This document shows positions 10,313-20,670 of a DNA stretch of 64,000 bases, piece by piece. Below the pieces are notes generated by a model. It searched no databases. It saw nothing but the letters and a program-made list of their open reading frames with translations, and was not told the DNA's origin. Every line of letters begins with the position of its first letter. Within the stretch, counting starts at the first letter, position 1. A program made the translations under genes and the position numbers. Location: assembly GCA_021234155.1 (NCBI GenBank), contig JAJEKV010000013.1, positions 10,457,240 to 10,521,239 on the forward strand, read 5' to 3'. This stretch comes from Isoetes taiwanensis (taxonomy: Eukaryota; Streptophyta; Lycopodiopsida; Isoetales; Isoetaceae).

Positions 10313-11851
10313 TTGCTTTGGGTGCCGAAGTTGATGGATATCGGCAAATACGACCTCATTGTTGGTATGGAATTCTTGGCATCTGCAAAAGCCAACATAG
10401 ACTGCGAGAAACGGGAAGTTACCTTCAACGCAGCTAATGGAGCCCGCGTGACTATAAAAGGTGCACCATTCAACCCTATCATGCAGTCTATGTCCATCGG
10501 GCAGTTAGATAAAGCTATACGCAAGGGAAAGCTCCTCTGCGTGATTAGGCTTGCCTCCCTTGAGTCAGATGCTAAACAGAAGCAAGTAATCGATACCTTG
10601 CCAGAGGGGATTGCTCATCTTCTCCGAGAATTTGGTGATCTTTTCCCAGATGAGATCCAGAAACTTCCTCCTTTTGGAGGGGTAGAATGTGAAATAGCTT
10701 TAGAACCAGGTACTAAGCCTACCAGCAAGGCCCCGTACCGTATGAGTCCTCCAGAGTTGGCAGAACTCAAGAAGCAACTTCAGGAGTTACTAAACCTAGG
10801 TTTCATTCGACCTAGTGTTTCGCCTTTTGGCACTCCTATTCTTTTTGTTAAGAAAAAGGACGGTTCGTTGAGGATGTGTATTGATTATCGGCAACTCAAC
10901 AAGCATACCATCAAGAATCGCTATGCTTTTCCTAGAGCAGATGATCTAATGGATCAGTTGCAAGGGGCTAAGTATTTTTCAAAAATTGATCTACGCTCCG
11001 GCTACCATCAGATACGGATTAAAGAGGAGGACATCCATAAATCTGCTTTTCGCACTAGATATGGGCATTATGAGTTTACAGTTATGCCTTTTGGATTAAC
11101 TAATGCCCCAGCCACTTTCATGCAACTGATGAATGATATCTTCCGACAATACTTGGATGATTTTGTTGTTATTTTCTTCGACGACATTCTCATCTATAGT
11201 AAGACCCTAGGGGAGCATGAGAAACATCTTAGATTGGCTCTGCAAAAGCTAAGACGTCATCAGCTCTTTGCCAAGTTCTCCAAATGCAAGTTTGCCACTC
11301 CGAAGGTCGATTATTTGGGCCATGTCATTTCAGCAGAGGGAATTGCTACGGATCCAGCAAAGATAGAGGCTGTGAGGGAATGGCCTATTCCAGGTAATAT
11401 TTCCGAGGTCCGAAGTTTCTTGGGCCTAGCCGGGTATTATCGAAAATTTGTAAAGGATTTTGCAAAGATTGCAGCCCCTCTTACAAATCTTACAAAGCAT
11501 GAGAAAGTGAAAGATTGGATGGAGCACTGGAAGACAAAAGTTCAGGAGAGTTTCCAGCAGCTTAAAGATGCCTTAACATCCGCACCAGTTCTCACATTGC
11601 CCGATCCTGAGCAGGATAAACTAGTGGCGATGGATGCCAGTAAGATTGCCACCGGTGGAGTCCTAATGCAGGAGGGGAGGGTTATTGCCTATGATTCAAA
11701 GAAAATGAACGAGACAGAGCAGCGATATCTTACCCATGATCAGGAATTGTTAGCCATTGTCCGTGCCTTGCGAATATGGAGACACTACCTTCTTGGTAGA
11801 AGATTCCAGTTGGATACGGATCATCAAAGTCTTCGTTACTTATCCACCTAG
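10313..11851 (+). CDS. pol: Protease end, reverse transcriptase and RNase H (pol)
   Basis: The frame begins in the C-terminal part of the aspartic protease ([18 protein letters not shown]). A typical Ty3/gypsy reverse transcriptase follows: [72 protein letters not shown], the palm motif [10 protein letters not shown], then the connection [11 protein letters not shown] and [19 protein letters not shown]. RNase H follows with [13 protein letters not shown] and [19 protein letters not shown]. It converts the element's RNA to DNA in the virus-like particle. The reading is long and clear and places the element among chromovirus-like gypsy elements. Confidence 0.93.
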   Translation: MLWVPKLMDIGKYDLIVGMEFLASAKANIDCEKREVTFNAANGARVTIKGAPFNPIMQSMSIGQLDKAIRKGKLLCVIRLASLESDAKQKQVIDTLPEGIAHLLREFGDLFPDEIQKLPPFGGVECEIALEPGTKPTSKAPYRMSPPELAELKKQLQELLNLGFIRPSVSPFGTPILFVKKKDGSLRMCIDYRQLNKHTIKNRYAFPRADDLMDQLQGAKYFSKIDLRSGYHQIRIKEEDIHKSAFRTRYGHYEFTVMPFGLTNAPATFMQLMNDIFRQYLDDFVVIFFDDILIYSKTLGEHEKHLRLALQKLRRHQLFAKFSKCKFATPKVDYLGHVISAEGIATDPAKIEAVREWPIPGNISEVRSFLGLAGYYRKFVKDFAKIAAPLTNLTKHEKVKDWMEHWKTKVQESFQQLKDALTSAPVLTLPDPEQDKLVAMDASKIATGGVLMQEGRVIAYDSKKMNETEQRYLTHDQELLAIVRALRIWRHYLLGRRFQLDTDHQSLRYLST

Positions 11852-12472
11852 CCGAATCTCAACCTCCATCAGAGAAGATGGATGGAATTTCTGGAGGAAT
11901 ATGATTTTGAGATTATGTATAAGCCTGGCAAGCACAATGTGGTTGCGATGCATTGTCACGCCATCCCTTGGTGACCTCGAAGTTCTACACTCACCAAAGA
12001 GTTTGGAAAATGATAGAAAGCAGACCTTTGGCCACGATACGAGTTCCTCGGACATTTGGGATAGTTTGGCTAAGGAAGCTCAAGACGGATAAGGAGCCAA
12101 GCCTTCGTATGCGATAAGAAAGAGGGCAACTTATTATATCACAAGGATAAGTTGTGTGTACCTCGACTTCGAGTGCGTAAGCTAATCCTCCACGACACAC
12201 ACAATGTTCTATAGCCGACATGCGGGGTTTATGAAAACCTACTTTAAGATTCGCCCCAAATATTTCGCCTTCCATGAAAAAGGACATTGGCAGGTACATT
12301 AAGCAAAGGTCGTGTGTCGCGAAATCAAAGCCGAAAGCGCTTAAGGATTCCAAAGCGAAGTTGCAACCTCCTCGATGTGCCCAATGCCAAATGGGAAGTG
12401 ATAACCATGGATTTCATCGCGGGCCTTCCACGCATCTCGTGGATATGATGCCTTAATGGTAGTGGTCACAAA

Positions 12473-13231
12473 TTGTCAAAAATGGCTCATTTCTTGCCAT
12501 GTCGCACTACGATACGCCTTTTGATACGCTCGCTATTTGCCAAGGAGATCTTCAGATTGCACGGAATGCCACGAGTTATTATATCTGACAGGGATCCCAA
12601 ATTTGTAAGTGCATTCTGGAAGGATTTCTTTGCCACCATCCAAACCAAGCTTGCTATGAGTACGGCCTATCATCCTCAAACAGATGGTCAGACAGAACGT
12701 ACCAATCGCATTATAGAGGATATGCTGCGAAGTTATGTGTGGAGTAAGCAATCACAATGGGCAGACTACATTTATCTAGTCGAGTTCGCCTATAACAGCA
12801 TGAAACAGGAGTCTTCCAGAATGTCTCCCTTCATGATAAATTATAGTTATCAATGTCTTATTCCAGACACATGGCATAACCCCGTCTCTAAAGTAGAGGT
12901 TTCGCAGCAACTCCTCTTGGAGATGCAAGCTCTGGTCGAAGAAGTTCGTGGCTACTTACTAGCTGCACGCAGTCGTCAGAAGAGTGTAGCCGATAAGCAC
13001 AGAACACCACGCGCTTTCCAGGTGGGTGAGTCAGTTTGGCTCAAGATTAAGGTAAAGCAAGCCAAGCTTAAGATTGGCAACTGCAAAAAGTTGGCCCCCA
13101 GATGGGCTGGACCGTTCAAAATTATTGAGCGTGTTGGAGAGCAGGCATATCGCTTGGATTTGCCGCCCCGCTTGAAGATCCACAAGGTCTTTCACGCGGA
13201 GTCTTCAAACAACACACCCCCTGATCCGTAG
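12473..13231 (+). CDS. pol: Integrase core and C-terminal domain (pol)
   Basis: The frame has the catalytic-core pattern FAKEIFRLHGMPRVIISDRD, then PKFVSAFWKDFFATI, STAYHPQTDGQTERTNR, and WADYIYLVEFAYNSM. These include the Asp and Glu positions typical of retroelement integrases. The C-terminal GPF/Y-type region follows (KLAPRWAGPFKIIERVGEQA). It inserts the cDNA into the genome. The part upstream (about 12000-12470) contains the degraded N-terminal integrase sequence. Confidence 0.9.
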   Translation: MSKMAHFLPCRTTIRLLIRSLFAKEIFRLHGMPRVIISDRDPKFVSAFWKDFFATIQTKLAMSTAYHPQTDGQTERTNRIIEDMLRSYVWSKQSQWADYIYLVEFAYNSMKQESSRMSPFMINYSYQCLIPDTWHNPVSKVEVSQQLLLEMQALVEEVRGYLLAARSRQKSVADKHRTPRAFQVGESVWLKIKVKQAKLKIGNCKKLAPRWAGPFKIIERVGEQAYRLDLPPRLKIHKVFHAESSNNTPPDP

Positions 13232-13299
13232 GAGGTTTTGATACCCCAACCCTCCCTCAAATGACAGAGGAGCAGTGGAGATAGTACCCCAAGCTCTTC

Positions 13300-13524
13300 T
13301 TGATCGAGCTTATAAACAAAACCGTAAGGACTCAAATGTTGCAATATTTGGTTAAGTGGAAGCACTTACCGCTTGAGGACGCTACTTGGGTAATGAAGAT
13401 AGACCTTGACAAGCATTATCCTGACTTCATGCGGGAATCTCAAGGTCAAGACCATCAACGATGCTATCAACCCCGCAGAAATCCGCGTAAGCTTGGAAGC
13501 TTGATTGCCAAGGGTAGCTTTTAG
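13300..13524 (+). CDS. Chromodomain at the end of the integrase region
   Basis: The peptide LINKTVRTQMLQYLVKWKHL followed by PLEDATWV matches the chromodomain found at the integrase C-terminus of chromoviruses (pattern YLVKWK-LP-EDATWE). In related elements this module recognises methylated histone H3 tails and steers integration. It is notable here because the same element carries an H3 fold. Confidence 0.85.
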   Translation: MIELINKTVRTQMLQYLVKWKHLPLEDATWVMKIDLDKHYPDFMRESQGQDHQRCYQPRRNPRKLGSLIAKGSF

Positions 13525-14112
13525 AGGGGTAGATGCATCCTAAATAATAGTTACCGATGATGAGATCACCTTGTGTTCTCTAGGACGTGGTGTACTGTCA
13601 ATGTTGACCTGACCACGGCTTGCTTGGAGAGCATATAGTAATAGGTCGCGTTCATCTCGGCTATAATGGGAACTTCACCATTCCCTACGCTGCAATGAAT
13701 TGCAAACCATAGACATGATAGGTTCCCTGCTAGATAGACTTTTCTTTTATTTAATTTAAGGGGGTGGTCCCTTCAACCACAATCTAATTATATATACTGA
13801 TACTGATATATATCGACATGTGCAAAGCAAGAGCTTTGACGGACCTCGCCCATGTTAGAGGGTTGATGATGGCCCGCTTCCTTCAGTTCTATTTTGTCTA
13901 CACATCATGTTTTGTTGTTACTCTCATCTTGGTATTGGACTTAGGTCCTTGAACTTTTGGTTATGATAATCATGTGAAATGCACCTTGGTGCTTAAACTG
14001 TTTCAACTTCAAAGTTTTAATACATATTACCTTCGGAAATATGGGATTACCTTCCTTCATAATGTCATATCCTATAAATGTATCTAACCCTAATGCTGAG
14101 GACAGGGGAGAA
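13525..14112 (+). other. 3' untranslated region and polypurine tract
   Basis: This is non-coding sequence between the chromodomain and the 3' LTR. The last bases, gaggacaggggagaa (14098-14112), form a purine-rich tract directly before the LTR, the expected primer for plus-strand synthesis. Confidence 0.7.
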
Positions 14113-15714
14113 TGTGACGTTCCAAGTATTTATACGGTATATGTATAAATACATTGACACGTCACCCAGTATAGATACGCCACCATGGGGTATGGTAACC
14201 TAGGGGGTTGACCTAAAAGGGATTTAATTAGCTATGTTAATTAAAACATTAAGGATAATAACCTATGATTTAGGAAATTAATAATAATTAAGATAATTAT
14301 GGTTTGGGAAGGCACCACCTGGCCAAACTCGATTGGCAAGCATGGGGATTGCTAATTGGATCCAATAAGGTGGATCACCACCCCCTTATCAGCCAGTAAC
14401 CAACCAGTTGAGCGCCCAAGGAGTAGTTGAGCGCCCAAGGACTGTTGCAGACTTCACCAAATTCACTAAATCACCGCTAGTCAGTTGTTTTCCACCCTAC
14501 TTGCAAAGATCATGGAGTCCCCTCTCGATAATCTGTTCCAAAATTAAACACGGGTTAGTAGTAGTTTAGCTTGTGTTTTGTAAGATAGTACCAGTAAAGA
14601 CTTTGCTGATTGCCTTTGTTGAAATTAACCCTTCTATGGTAAGTAGGATTACAATTTAATTATGAATGGTACTTTGTTAAGGATAATTGATGTATCTATG
14701 AAGCAATTGGGTAACTTCCATTAAACAGGGGTTTAAAGGGGGGGTAGAGACCTCTGAGCTCACATATGGTAGTATGCTCCTAGATAGAGCCCCTCGTAAT
14801 ATTCCCATTTGATGCGCCTCTGTACAAGAGACCACCGGGTCAGATGATGCTATGGTCCGCTTAGCACCGTATAAGGGACACAAGCAGTGAATTGGGGGTG
14901 GGGTCTTGCACGAACATAAAAGACTCCCCGAGACTCCTACAAAGGGCTAGGTTGATAGCCTGCCACGTAGAGGGCCGGCTATGGGTCTGACACTCCCTGG
15001 GTGTAGAGGTGTGATCCGTATGGAGCATCTTGCACTTTGAGTAGAATTAGGGTGAGTAAGTTGGGTACGGATGCGGGGGTCGCTGATGCGCACGATTCTC
15101 TAGCTCACCCATGGAACCACCGCGGATCCCGAAGGGGACGCTTCCCCGACCGCCTCATCGGACCGGGTGTCATGAACCCCGAGTAGACTCAAACGGGTGA
15201 TACCTTGAGTTTGCGTCTCTCCAAGGCTATAGCGGCTTATATAGTGAATCGACCCATCCGCAGTGTGCAATGTGAGGGGCGATGGAGTGGACAACCCTAG
15301 CCGATGTTCTATGCCGCCAACGCCATGCCAAGACTCGGTCTCGCTGATCTCTTGAGGCTTAGCCGCCACCGATCCTCACTGGAGTCTGAGCCGGGGTAGA
15401 ACCTAAGGTTTGGGGTGTTTTCTTAGTTTTAGATGCATATTCTTTGCCGTTGTTATTGGGATGGATGCGCCACCCTTCGTGGTGGTTATTTATATATGAT
15501 TTATGCTGTGTGCTAACCCTTGTATACATGCTTCCGCGACGTAGGAGCCCATCGGCGTGGCGTGGTTTAATGACACCTCCAGAAAATCTTCACCCGAGCA
15601 TCTCACGATGGCCCGGCGCATCGGAGGGCCCGCCATGGCAAGTTGGTTGCCATGGGAGGGGAAAGTCCCCGTATGTATACGGCCGGGGGTCGTATATATT
15701 CAGGGAGCGTCACA
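14113..15714 (+). repeat. 3' LTR of the H3-bearing gypsy element
   Basis: This is a direct repeat of 2630-4232. The first ~380 bases show only a handful of differences. Further on, short clusters of differences occur, mostly in GC-rich parts. Confidence 0.95.
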
Positions 15715-15719
15715 AGTCT
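15715..15719. repeat. Target-site duplication, right copy
   Basis: agtct directly follows the 3' LTR and equals 2625-2629. Confidence 0.9.
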
Positions 15720-17084
15720 CCAGGTAGATTGCCTTACATTCGTAAGTACATTTCACACAGAGGGGCTATCTTCATCATTAATGCCACGATAGTGTATTAT
15801 ATTAGATATTCATTTGGTGCAAAGCAACACTCCTGGTTTGGATTTTGTGTCTAACAGATAAATCAAACATTGCATTATTTCACTTACTTTTGAATAACTC
15901 TTACAATCATTAAGGTCATCAAGTTCTAGTTTTGCGTTAAAGTATTCCCGGCAAGTGTTGTTCCTCGCACTGCCGACATAACAGCTTGTCGGGCTTTATA
16001 GATAAAATGATTCTTCGTCCAACAAATTTATCCGAAAGCAAGATCACCTCGATGACCCACAGCCATGAAATCGTAGCCTTTGTTGCCAAATATATTCTCG
16101 CAAGTGCACATCGCAAGGCCAAACATGCACCCATGTTCCTCTTCAATCACCGCCGACAAAACCACCATATAAGGAAGAAGACGCTTGACGGAAAACCCAA
16201 AGAGCTATACCTCGCTTATTGACAAATATAGATGCCCCCATCGCTCGGGTCTTCAAAAACATGCCCGAAACCGTGGATCATCCTACCTCACTTCTCTCTG
16301 TTGATGCATTTTATGCAAAACTTCAGCTAAGATATCATACAGAAAACATCTCTCGATGCCGATATTATGAGCAAAATTATTTATAAGTATGGATTCGAGG
16401 AGCACCAGCACCAGAGCCATAGCCATAGCCGGTCAAAGGTCGATCACAAATTTCATCGGCAAATGGCCAGCTTTGAGCAAATCAAGATATCCGAGGTATA
16501 TGCCGCATATACTTGATATGCCATAAACCCACATAAACAAGGGTTTGTCCCCTTTAGGGCAACCTAAAACGATGTGTCTATTTTCTCATTACTACATATC
16601 GTATTGAGAAAAAACAACATTTGAAACAACAATTATTTTTAAACAATACATGGGATTTCTTGAAAATTACATATCCTTTTTTGGAAAAACAATGTCAACT
16701 TAAAAAAACTAAAAATAGAGGGGAAAAACAACACGCGTAGAAAGGGGAAAAAGAATTGTCTTTTTTAGTTTTCTATGTGTACTAATACTCAAGCCTACAT
16801 GTGTTATTATAAACAATGCGTGGTTCCTTTAAAAGCAACAGCCAAGAAAAAATCACGTGTTGACAAAAATTCACTAAAAACAACAGTGAAAAAAAAACAC
16901 GTTGACAAAAAAAAGGGTACCAAAAACCATTGTCGAATCTTTCTGCCAAAACTCAACTATGTCTTCTAGCAAATTCGAATAAAATGACCACGTGGACTTT
17001 CAATTTCATTTTGGTGTTGTTTTTGGCATAAAACAACACTTCCATACAAGTTAAAAACAACAATGGACCAAAAGCTTGAGATGT
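15720..17084. other. Unassigned repeat-like DNA
   Basis: No gene is recognised. At about 15940-16500 there is moderately GC-rich sequence with short open frames on both strands that looks like an old mobile-element fragment, but no domain is visible. At about 16540-17070 an AT-rich stretch contains many copies of aaacaac/gttgttt, suggesting the subterminal part of a small DNA transposon. Confidence 0.4.
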
Positions 17085-17116
17085 ATTTTCAAGTACATGC
17101 ACTTAGCATTATAGGC

Positions 17117-17189
17117 GACTTCACTAGGAGGTTAAACTTGAAACCTCTAGTTTCATAGACCGACACCTTATCTAGTGGGCCATGAAGTC
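17117..17189 (-). repeat. tRNA-Arg-like module (minus strand example)
   Basis: The reverse complement starts gacttcatggcccactagat and ends cctcctagtgaagtc. It is 73 bases, with complementary ends as in an acceptor stem and a degenerate B box (agtttaacc). Confidence 0.6.
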
Positions 17190-17287
17190 AAAGACTCATA
17201 GTAGTTCAGAAGAACCACACTTTCATCCAAAAGACCATGGTGGCGACTTCATCACGGTTGAATCTGGATCTAGTTCCAAAGACCTGC

Positions 17288-17363
17288 GTCTTATCCATTG
17301 GATCACAAAGTAAAAGGATCATAGTGTCTTATCCATTGGATCACGAAGTAAAAGGATCATAGT
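17288..17363. repeat. 38-bp tandem duplication inside the tRNA-like array
   Basis: The stretch gtcttatccattggatcac followed by a/gaagtaaaaggatcatagt occurs twice in direct tandem. It duplicates the A-box side of a module. Confidence 0.7.
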
Positions 17364-17463
17364 AGTTCAAAGGGTCATGGCTAAGATGAACACATCCATT
17401 TGGACGATGAAGTCTAAATCAAATACTAGAGACATTGAAATGCATGTGCTTGGCATTGTAGGT

Positions 17464-17535
17464 GACCTCACCAGGGGTTGAACCTAGAATCACCGGTTTG
17501 ATAGATTGGTGCCTTATCCATTGGGCTATGAAGTC
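17464..17535 (-). repeat. tRNA-Arg-like module (minus strand, B box well kept)
   Basis: The reverse complement begins gacttcatagcccaatggat, continues with an A-box-like aaggcacc, and has a good B box (ggttcaacccc) near the 3' end. It is 72 bases long with pairing ends. Confidence 0.6.
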
Positions 17536-17866
17536 GAAGGCTCATAGTAGTTCATGAAGATAAACGCTTTATCCACTGGGCCATGAAGTTGACTTCATCA
17601 GGGAATCTGGTTCTAAAGATCGGCGCCTTATCCATTGGATCATGAGTAAATATGTCTCAAGCAACTATTATTTGACTTTGACTTTGTCATCTAATGGATA
17701 ATGTGTTCATCTTAGCCATGACCTTTTATGATCTGATCCTTTTATTTCATGATACAATGGATAAAGTGTCAGTCTTTAGAACTGGATCCAGATTCAACCC
17801 CTAATGAATTCAGCACCATGATCCAATGGCTAATGAGTTAGTCTTCCTGAACTACTATAAGCCTTT

Positions 17867-17938
17867 GACTTCATGGCCCAATGGATATGGCAGTGGTCTA
17901 CGAAATTGAAGATTCCAGGTTCAACCTTTAGTGAAGTC
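17867..17938 (+). repeat. tRNA-Arg-like module (plus strand example)
   Basis: The unit runs from gacttcatggcccaatgg to ttagtgaagtc, 72 bases. It matches the layout of plant tRNA-Arg, with ggtctacgaa in the anticodon region and ccaggttcaacc as T arm. The anticodon loop would read ACG if the match is in register. Confidence 0.6.
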
Positions 17939-18682
17939 ACCTATAATGCTAAGCGCATGCATTTCAAAATATATGTCAAGCAACTACTATTTGACTTGGA
18001 TTTCATCGTCCAATGGATAAAGTGTTCATTTTATCCATGAGCCTTTAAACTGTTATGATCCTTTTACTCCATGATCCAATAGATAAGGCACCGGTGACGG
18101 TCTTTGGAATCGGATCCAGGTCAAACCCCTGATGAAGTCAACTTCATGGCCCCATGGATAAAGCGCCAGTCTTCCTGAACTACTACGAGCCTTCAACTCC
18201 ATGGCCCAATGGATAAGGCGTCAGTCTAGAAAACTAGAGATTCCAAGTTCAACCTCCGTGAAGTTGCCTACAATGCTAAGTTTATGCATTTGAAAATACA
18301 TCTCAAGCAAATTAATATTTGACTTGGACTTCATTGTCCAATGCATAAGGTGTTCATCTTAGCCATGAGCCTTAGAACTACTATGATCTTTTTACTCCAT
18401 AGTCCAATGGATAAATATCTTCCTCAACTACTATAAGCCTTCGACTTCATGGCCCAACAGATAAGGCACTAGTCTACAAAACCGAAGATTCTAGGTTCAA
18501 CCCTTTGTGAAGTTGCCTACAATGCTAAGCGCACGTATTTTAAAATACGTCTTGTGCAACTATTATTTGACTTGGGCTTCATCATCTAATGGATAAGGTG
18601 TTCATCTTGGCCACGAGCCTTTGAACTAATATGAACTTTTACTTCACGATCCAATGGATAAGGCGCCAGCCTTTGAAAAACT

Positions 18683-19140
18683 TAATCCAAATTCAGGCAT
18701 CGCTCTACCATATTGAAGTCCCCTAACAGCAACCAAGCGACCTGCAACCCACCAAGGGCTCGCAACTTATTCCGGATTGTGGCCCATAAAGCACCCCACT
18801 GAGAATGCTAATTAGGGGCATAAACATTAACAATCCCCCACTCTTGCCCTCCCTCCACCCACTTAATTATTGCCCACCGACCAAACCTGTCTGCTGCAGA
18901 GTATGTGACCTGTATATCCATCCTCCAAGCAATAAGAGTACCCCCACTAGTCCGCCCAGAAGAAGAAGCAATAGAGACAAACTGCCTACCAACCATATTC
19001 ATGAGCCTGGACATAGCACCCCTGTGACACTTATGCTCCTTAATGCAAACAATATCAGGACGCAACTGCCGAAGTGCCAAAGAAACACGGGCCCTCTTAC
19101 TACTAGAGGACCGCACCCCCCGCACACTAACAAAAAATCT
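18683..19140 (-). pseudogene. LINE endonuclease fragment
   Basis: Minus-strand translation gives an L1-type apurinic endonuclease: LRQLRPDIVCIKEHK, GRTSGGTLIAWRMDIQVTYS, WGIVNVYAPN, then LGGLQVAWLLLGDFNMVE. These are the motifs Q/KE, GG, N-x-YAP and GDFN. A stop codon interrupts the frame just after YAPN (about 18806). Only this domain remains, directly abutting the tRNA-like array. Confidence 0.85.
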
Positions 19141-20094
19141 TGTACAAGGGATGCAAAATTTTCGACAACAAAAGTCCTTATGGGAGGGGGTTTTCTACAA
19201 GAAAAAGTGTATACATGGGGGGTTTCTTCTGACCATATGCACGTAGATGACATATCCTATATAGCTTAAGCGCATCCCCTGGGCTTTGACCCTTGCCCTA
19301 ATTTACCAGAATCTCTGATTTACAGAAGGACTATTAAATTTCTTAGGCACGAGATTGACGCATGACCAATGGACAAAAAAATTGAGATGCTAAAATCAAG
19401 GAGAGATTGATGGTCGATGATACAAGTCTAGGTGAAGCATATGTCCAAGTCAACTTGTTATATGTAGTTGTTCTATTTGCAGTTTCCATCATTTGTGTTT
19501 TGGGAGCATTCGCAGCAATAGCCTCTGCAGTCTTATTTTCATCTCTCAAATATAGAGGTAATATATTTGGCACAACCTTACGTTATTTCTAACTCTATAT
19601 TCAATGAACTTTGGTAAAAGGTTGCATGCATATACGAATTTGAATTCTTTCAACAAAAATAGCACCATTCCTACAAATTCGTAATCCTCAATATAAAGGG
19701 CTAACATTCTCAAATTACAAATTCCTAAGTGATGTATTTCAATGCAGAAACAATTTTCATTACTATGGTTCTTTAAAAAAAAAAAAAAAAAAAATATTGA
19801 AGGTAAGAGGTGTTTTTTCCATTAATTAATAAAAGTCATACATAGATGTTACTGATGAGATTGTAATTCTCAAAAGTCCCATCCTAACAGCAGAAAAAAT
19901 ATATAATAAAATAGCAGTATGTAGTTATTTGAATAGAGCAAACAAAATATTTCCCAGTGAGAGATAATAAGTCTGCCACACCCCTATTGCAGGGAGTCAG
20001 AATGTGAAGCGATAGCAAAGATCGTGATCCGAAAGCAAAAGAATCACCAAGGAAAACCTGCAAGGACAAAATTCTTTCCAAGTACTTGAGCAAA
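19141..20094. other. Non-coding DNA, possibly the LINE 3' tail
   Basis: AT-rich sequence with an A-run at about 19773-19793. Part of 19800-20160 could be the 3' untranslated region of the minus-strand LINE that follows, but no clear poly-A tail on that strand is seen. Confidence 0.35.
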
Positions 20095-20164
20095 ATGTCA
20101 GACCAGAGGAGGATTAACTATTGAGCAATTGCAAATGTGAAATGGGAGTACAATTAAAGCAAGG

Positions 20165-20623
20165 CTAATGAAAAGTGGTAGAAGATGACGGCTGAGAGGA
20201 TGAGGAATGCATGATTTGGTCGAATATGGCATTGTAGACCCAATAGAAGCCCTTGTCAGTTCCAAATTTGTAGCTGTTGAACTCTGATCCATTTTCTATG
20301 AGCAGCTGGTGGATATCTTCCTTACTCATCAAAAGCATTAGTGTACCATATAGGTCTGCCAGCATCTTGTGTGAGTAGTACAATTCCCTGTACCTACTCA
20401 GCTGCCTATCTGTCAATGAGTAATGGTACATGAACAGAAAATTGTACAAACAGTAGACCTGTACTACCTCCCTGCAGTAAATTCTGGCCCATGATGACTC
20501 ATTACTATTTTTCCTCACATTGTAGAGCATAATCTCATCAGATGTTGCATTTGGCCCTGGTGGCTGAAGATCTGGTACACCTGTGGAGTGGTAATATAAC
20601 AAAGCTTCTTCATATGTGAGCAT
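20165..20623 (-). CDS. Extra ORF downstream of LINE ORF2
   Basis: An open frame of 152 codons begins 47 bases after the ORF2 stop codon in a different frame. It starts MLTYEEALLYYHSTGVPDL and contains YCREVVQVYCLYNFLFMYHY and DKGFYWVYNAIFDQIMHSS. It is not the RNase H domain that some plant L1 elements carry here, and I do not recognise it. It could be a third LINE protein or host sequence picked up at the 3' end. Confidence 0.45.
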   Translation of the reverse strand: MLTYEEALLYYHSTGVPDLQPPGPNATSDEIMLYNVRKNSNESSWARIYCREVVQVYCLYNFLFMYHYSLTDRQLSRYRELYYSHKMLADLYGTLMLLMSKEDIHQLLIENGSEFNSYKFGTDKGFYWVYNAIFDQIMHSSSSQPSSSTTFH

Positions 20624-20670
20624 AGTATCAAACTTGCTTTTGCCTTCCCCTTTCAGAAACTCCAGATACT

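Larger units (their letters stand above)
2630..15714 (+). mobile_element. Ty3/gypsy chromovirus carrying a captured histone H3 domain
   Basis: This is a full-length LTR retrotransposon of about 13.1 kb. It has two LTRs of about 1.6 kb, each starting TGTGACG and ending CGTCACA, and a 5-bp duplication agtct on both sides. A primer site matching plant initiator-Met tRNA follows the 5' LTR, and a purine tract precedes the 3' LTR. Parts in order are: an extra block of reading frames (about 4.8-8.6 kb) including a histone H3 fusion, gag, protease, reverse transcriptase, RNase H, integrase and a chromodomain. The order RT-RNase H-integrase with a terminal chromodomain places it in the chromoviruses. 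The H3-fusion frame looks whole. The gag-pol part has several interruptions, so the copy is probably not autonomous. The LTRs match almost perfectly over long stretches, suggesting a fairly young insertion, with some patchy differences that may be sequence error. Confidence 0.95.
17085..18700. repeat. Inverted array of tRNA-Arg-like modules
   Basis: The region is built from repeated modules of about 72-73 bases. They resemble arginine tRNA: a 5' arm gacttcatggcccaatgg, an A-box-like taaggcgccagtct, a B-box-like ggttcaacc, and a pairing 3' end gtgaagtc. The left part (17117-17650) carries them on the minus strand, the right part (17660-18690) on the plus strand, with the turn near 17655. A composite unit of about 250-330 bases recurs, combining two full modules and two 5'-half modules separated by a conserved spacer (acaatgctaagcgcatgcattt...). 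The modules are diverged and most lack proper stems, so they are not expected to be working tRNAs. The array may be an amplified SINE or a satellite-like repeat. Confidence 0.8.

Noticed and set aside
17085-18700. Functional tRNA genes
   Set aside because: Modules are diverged, many are 5' halves, stems and T loops are imperfect, and they occur as a repeat unit on both strands.
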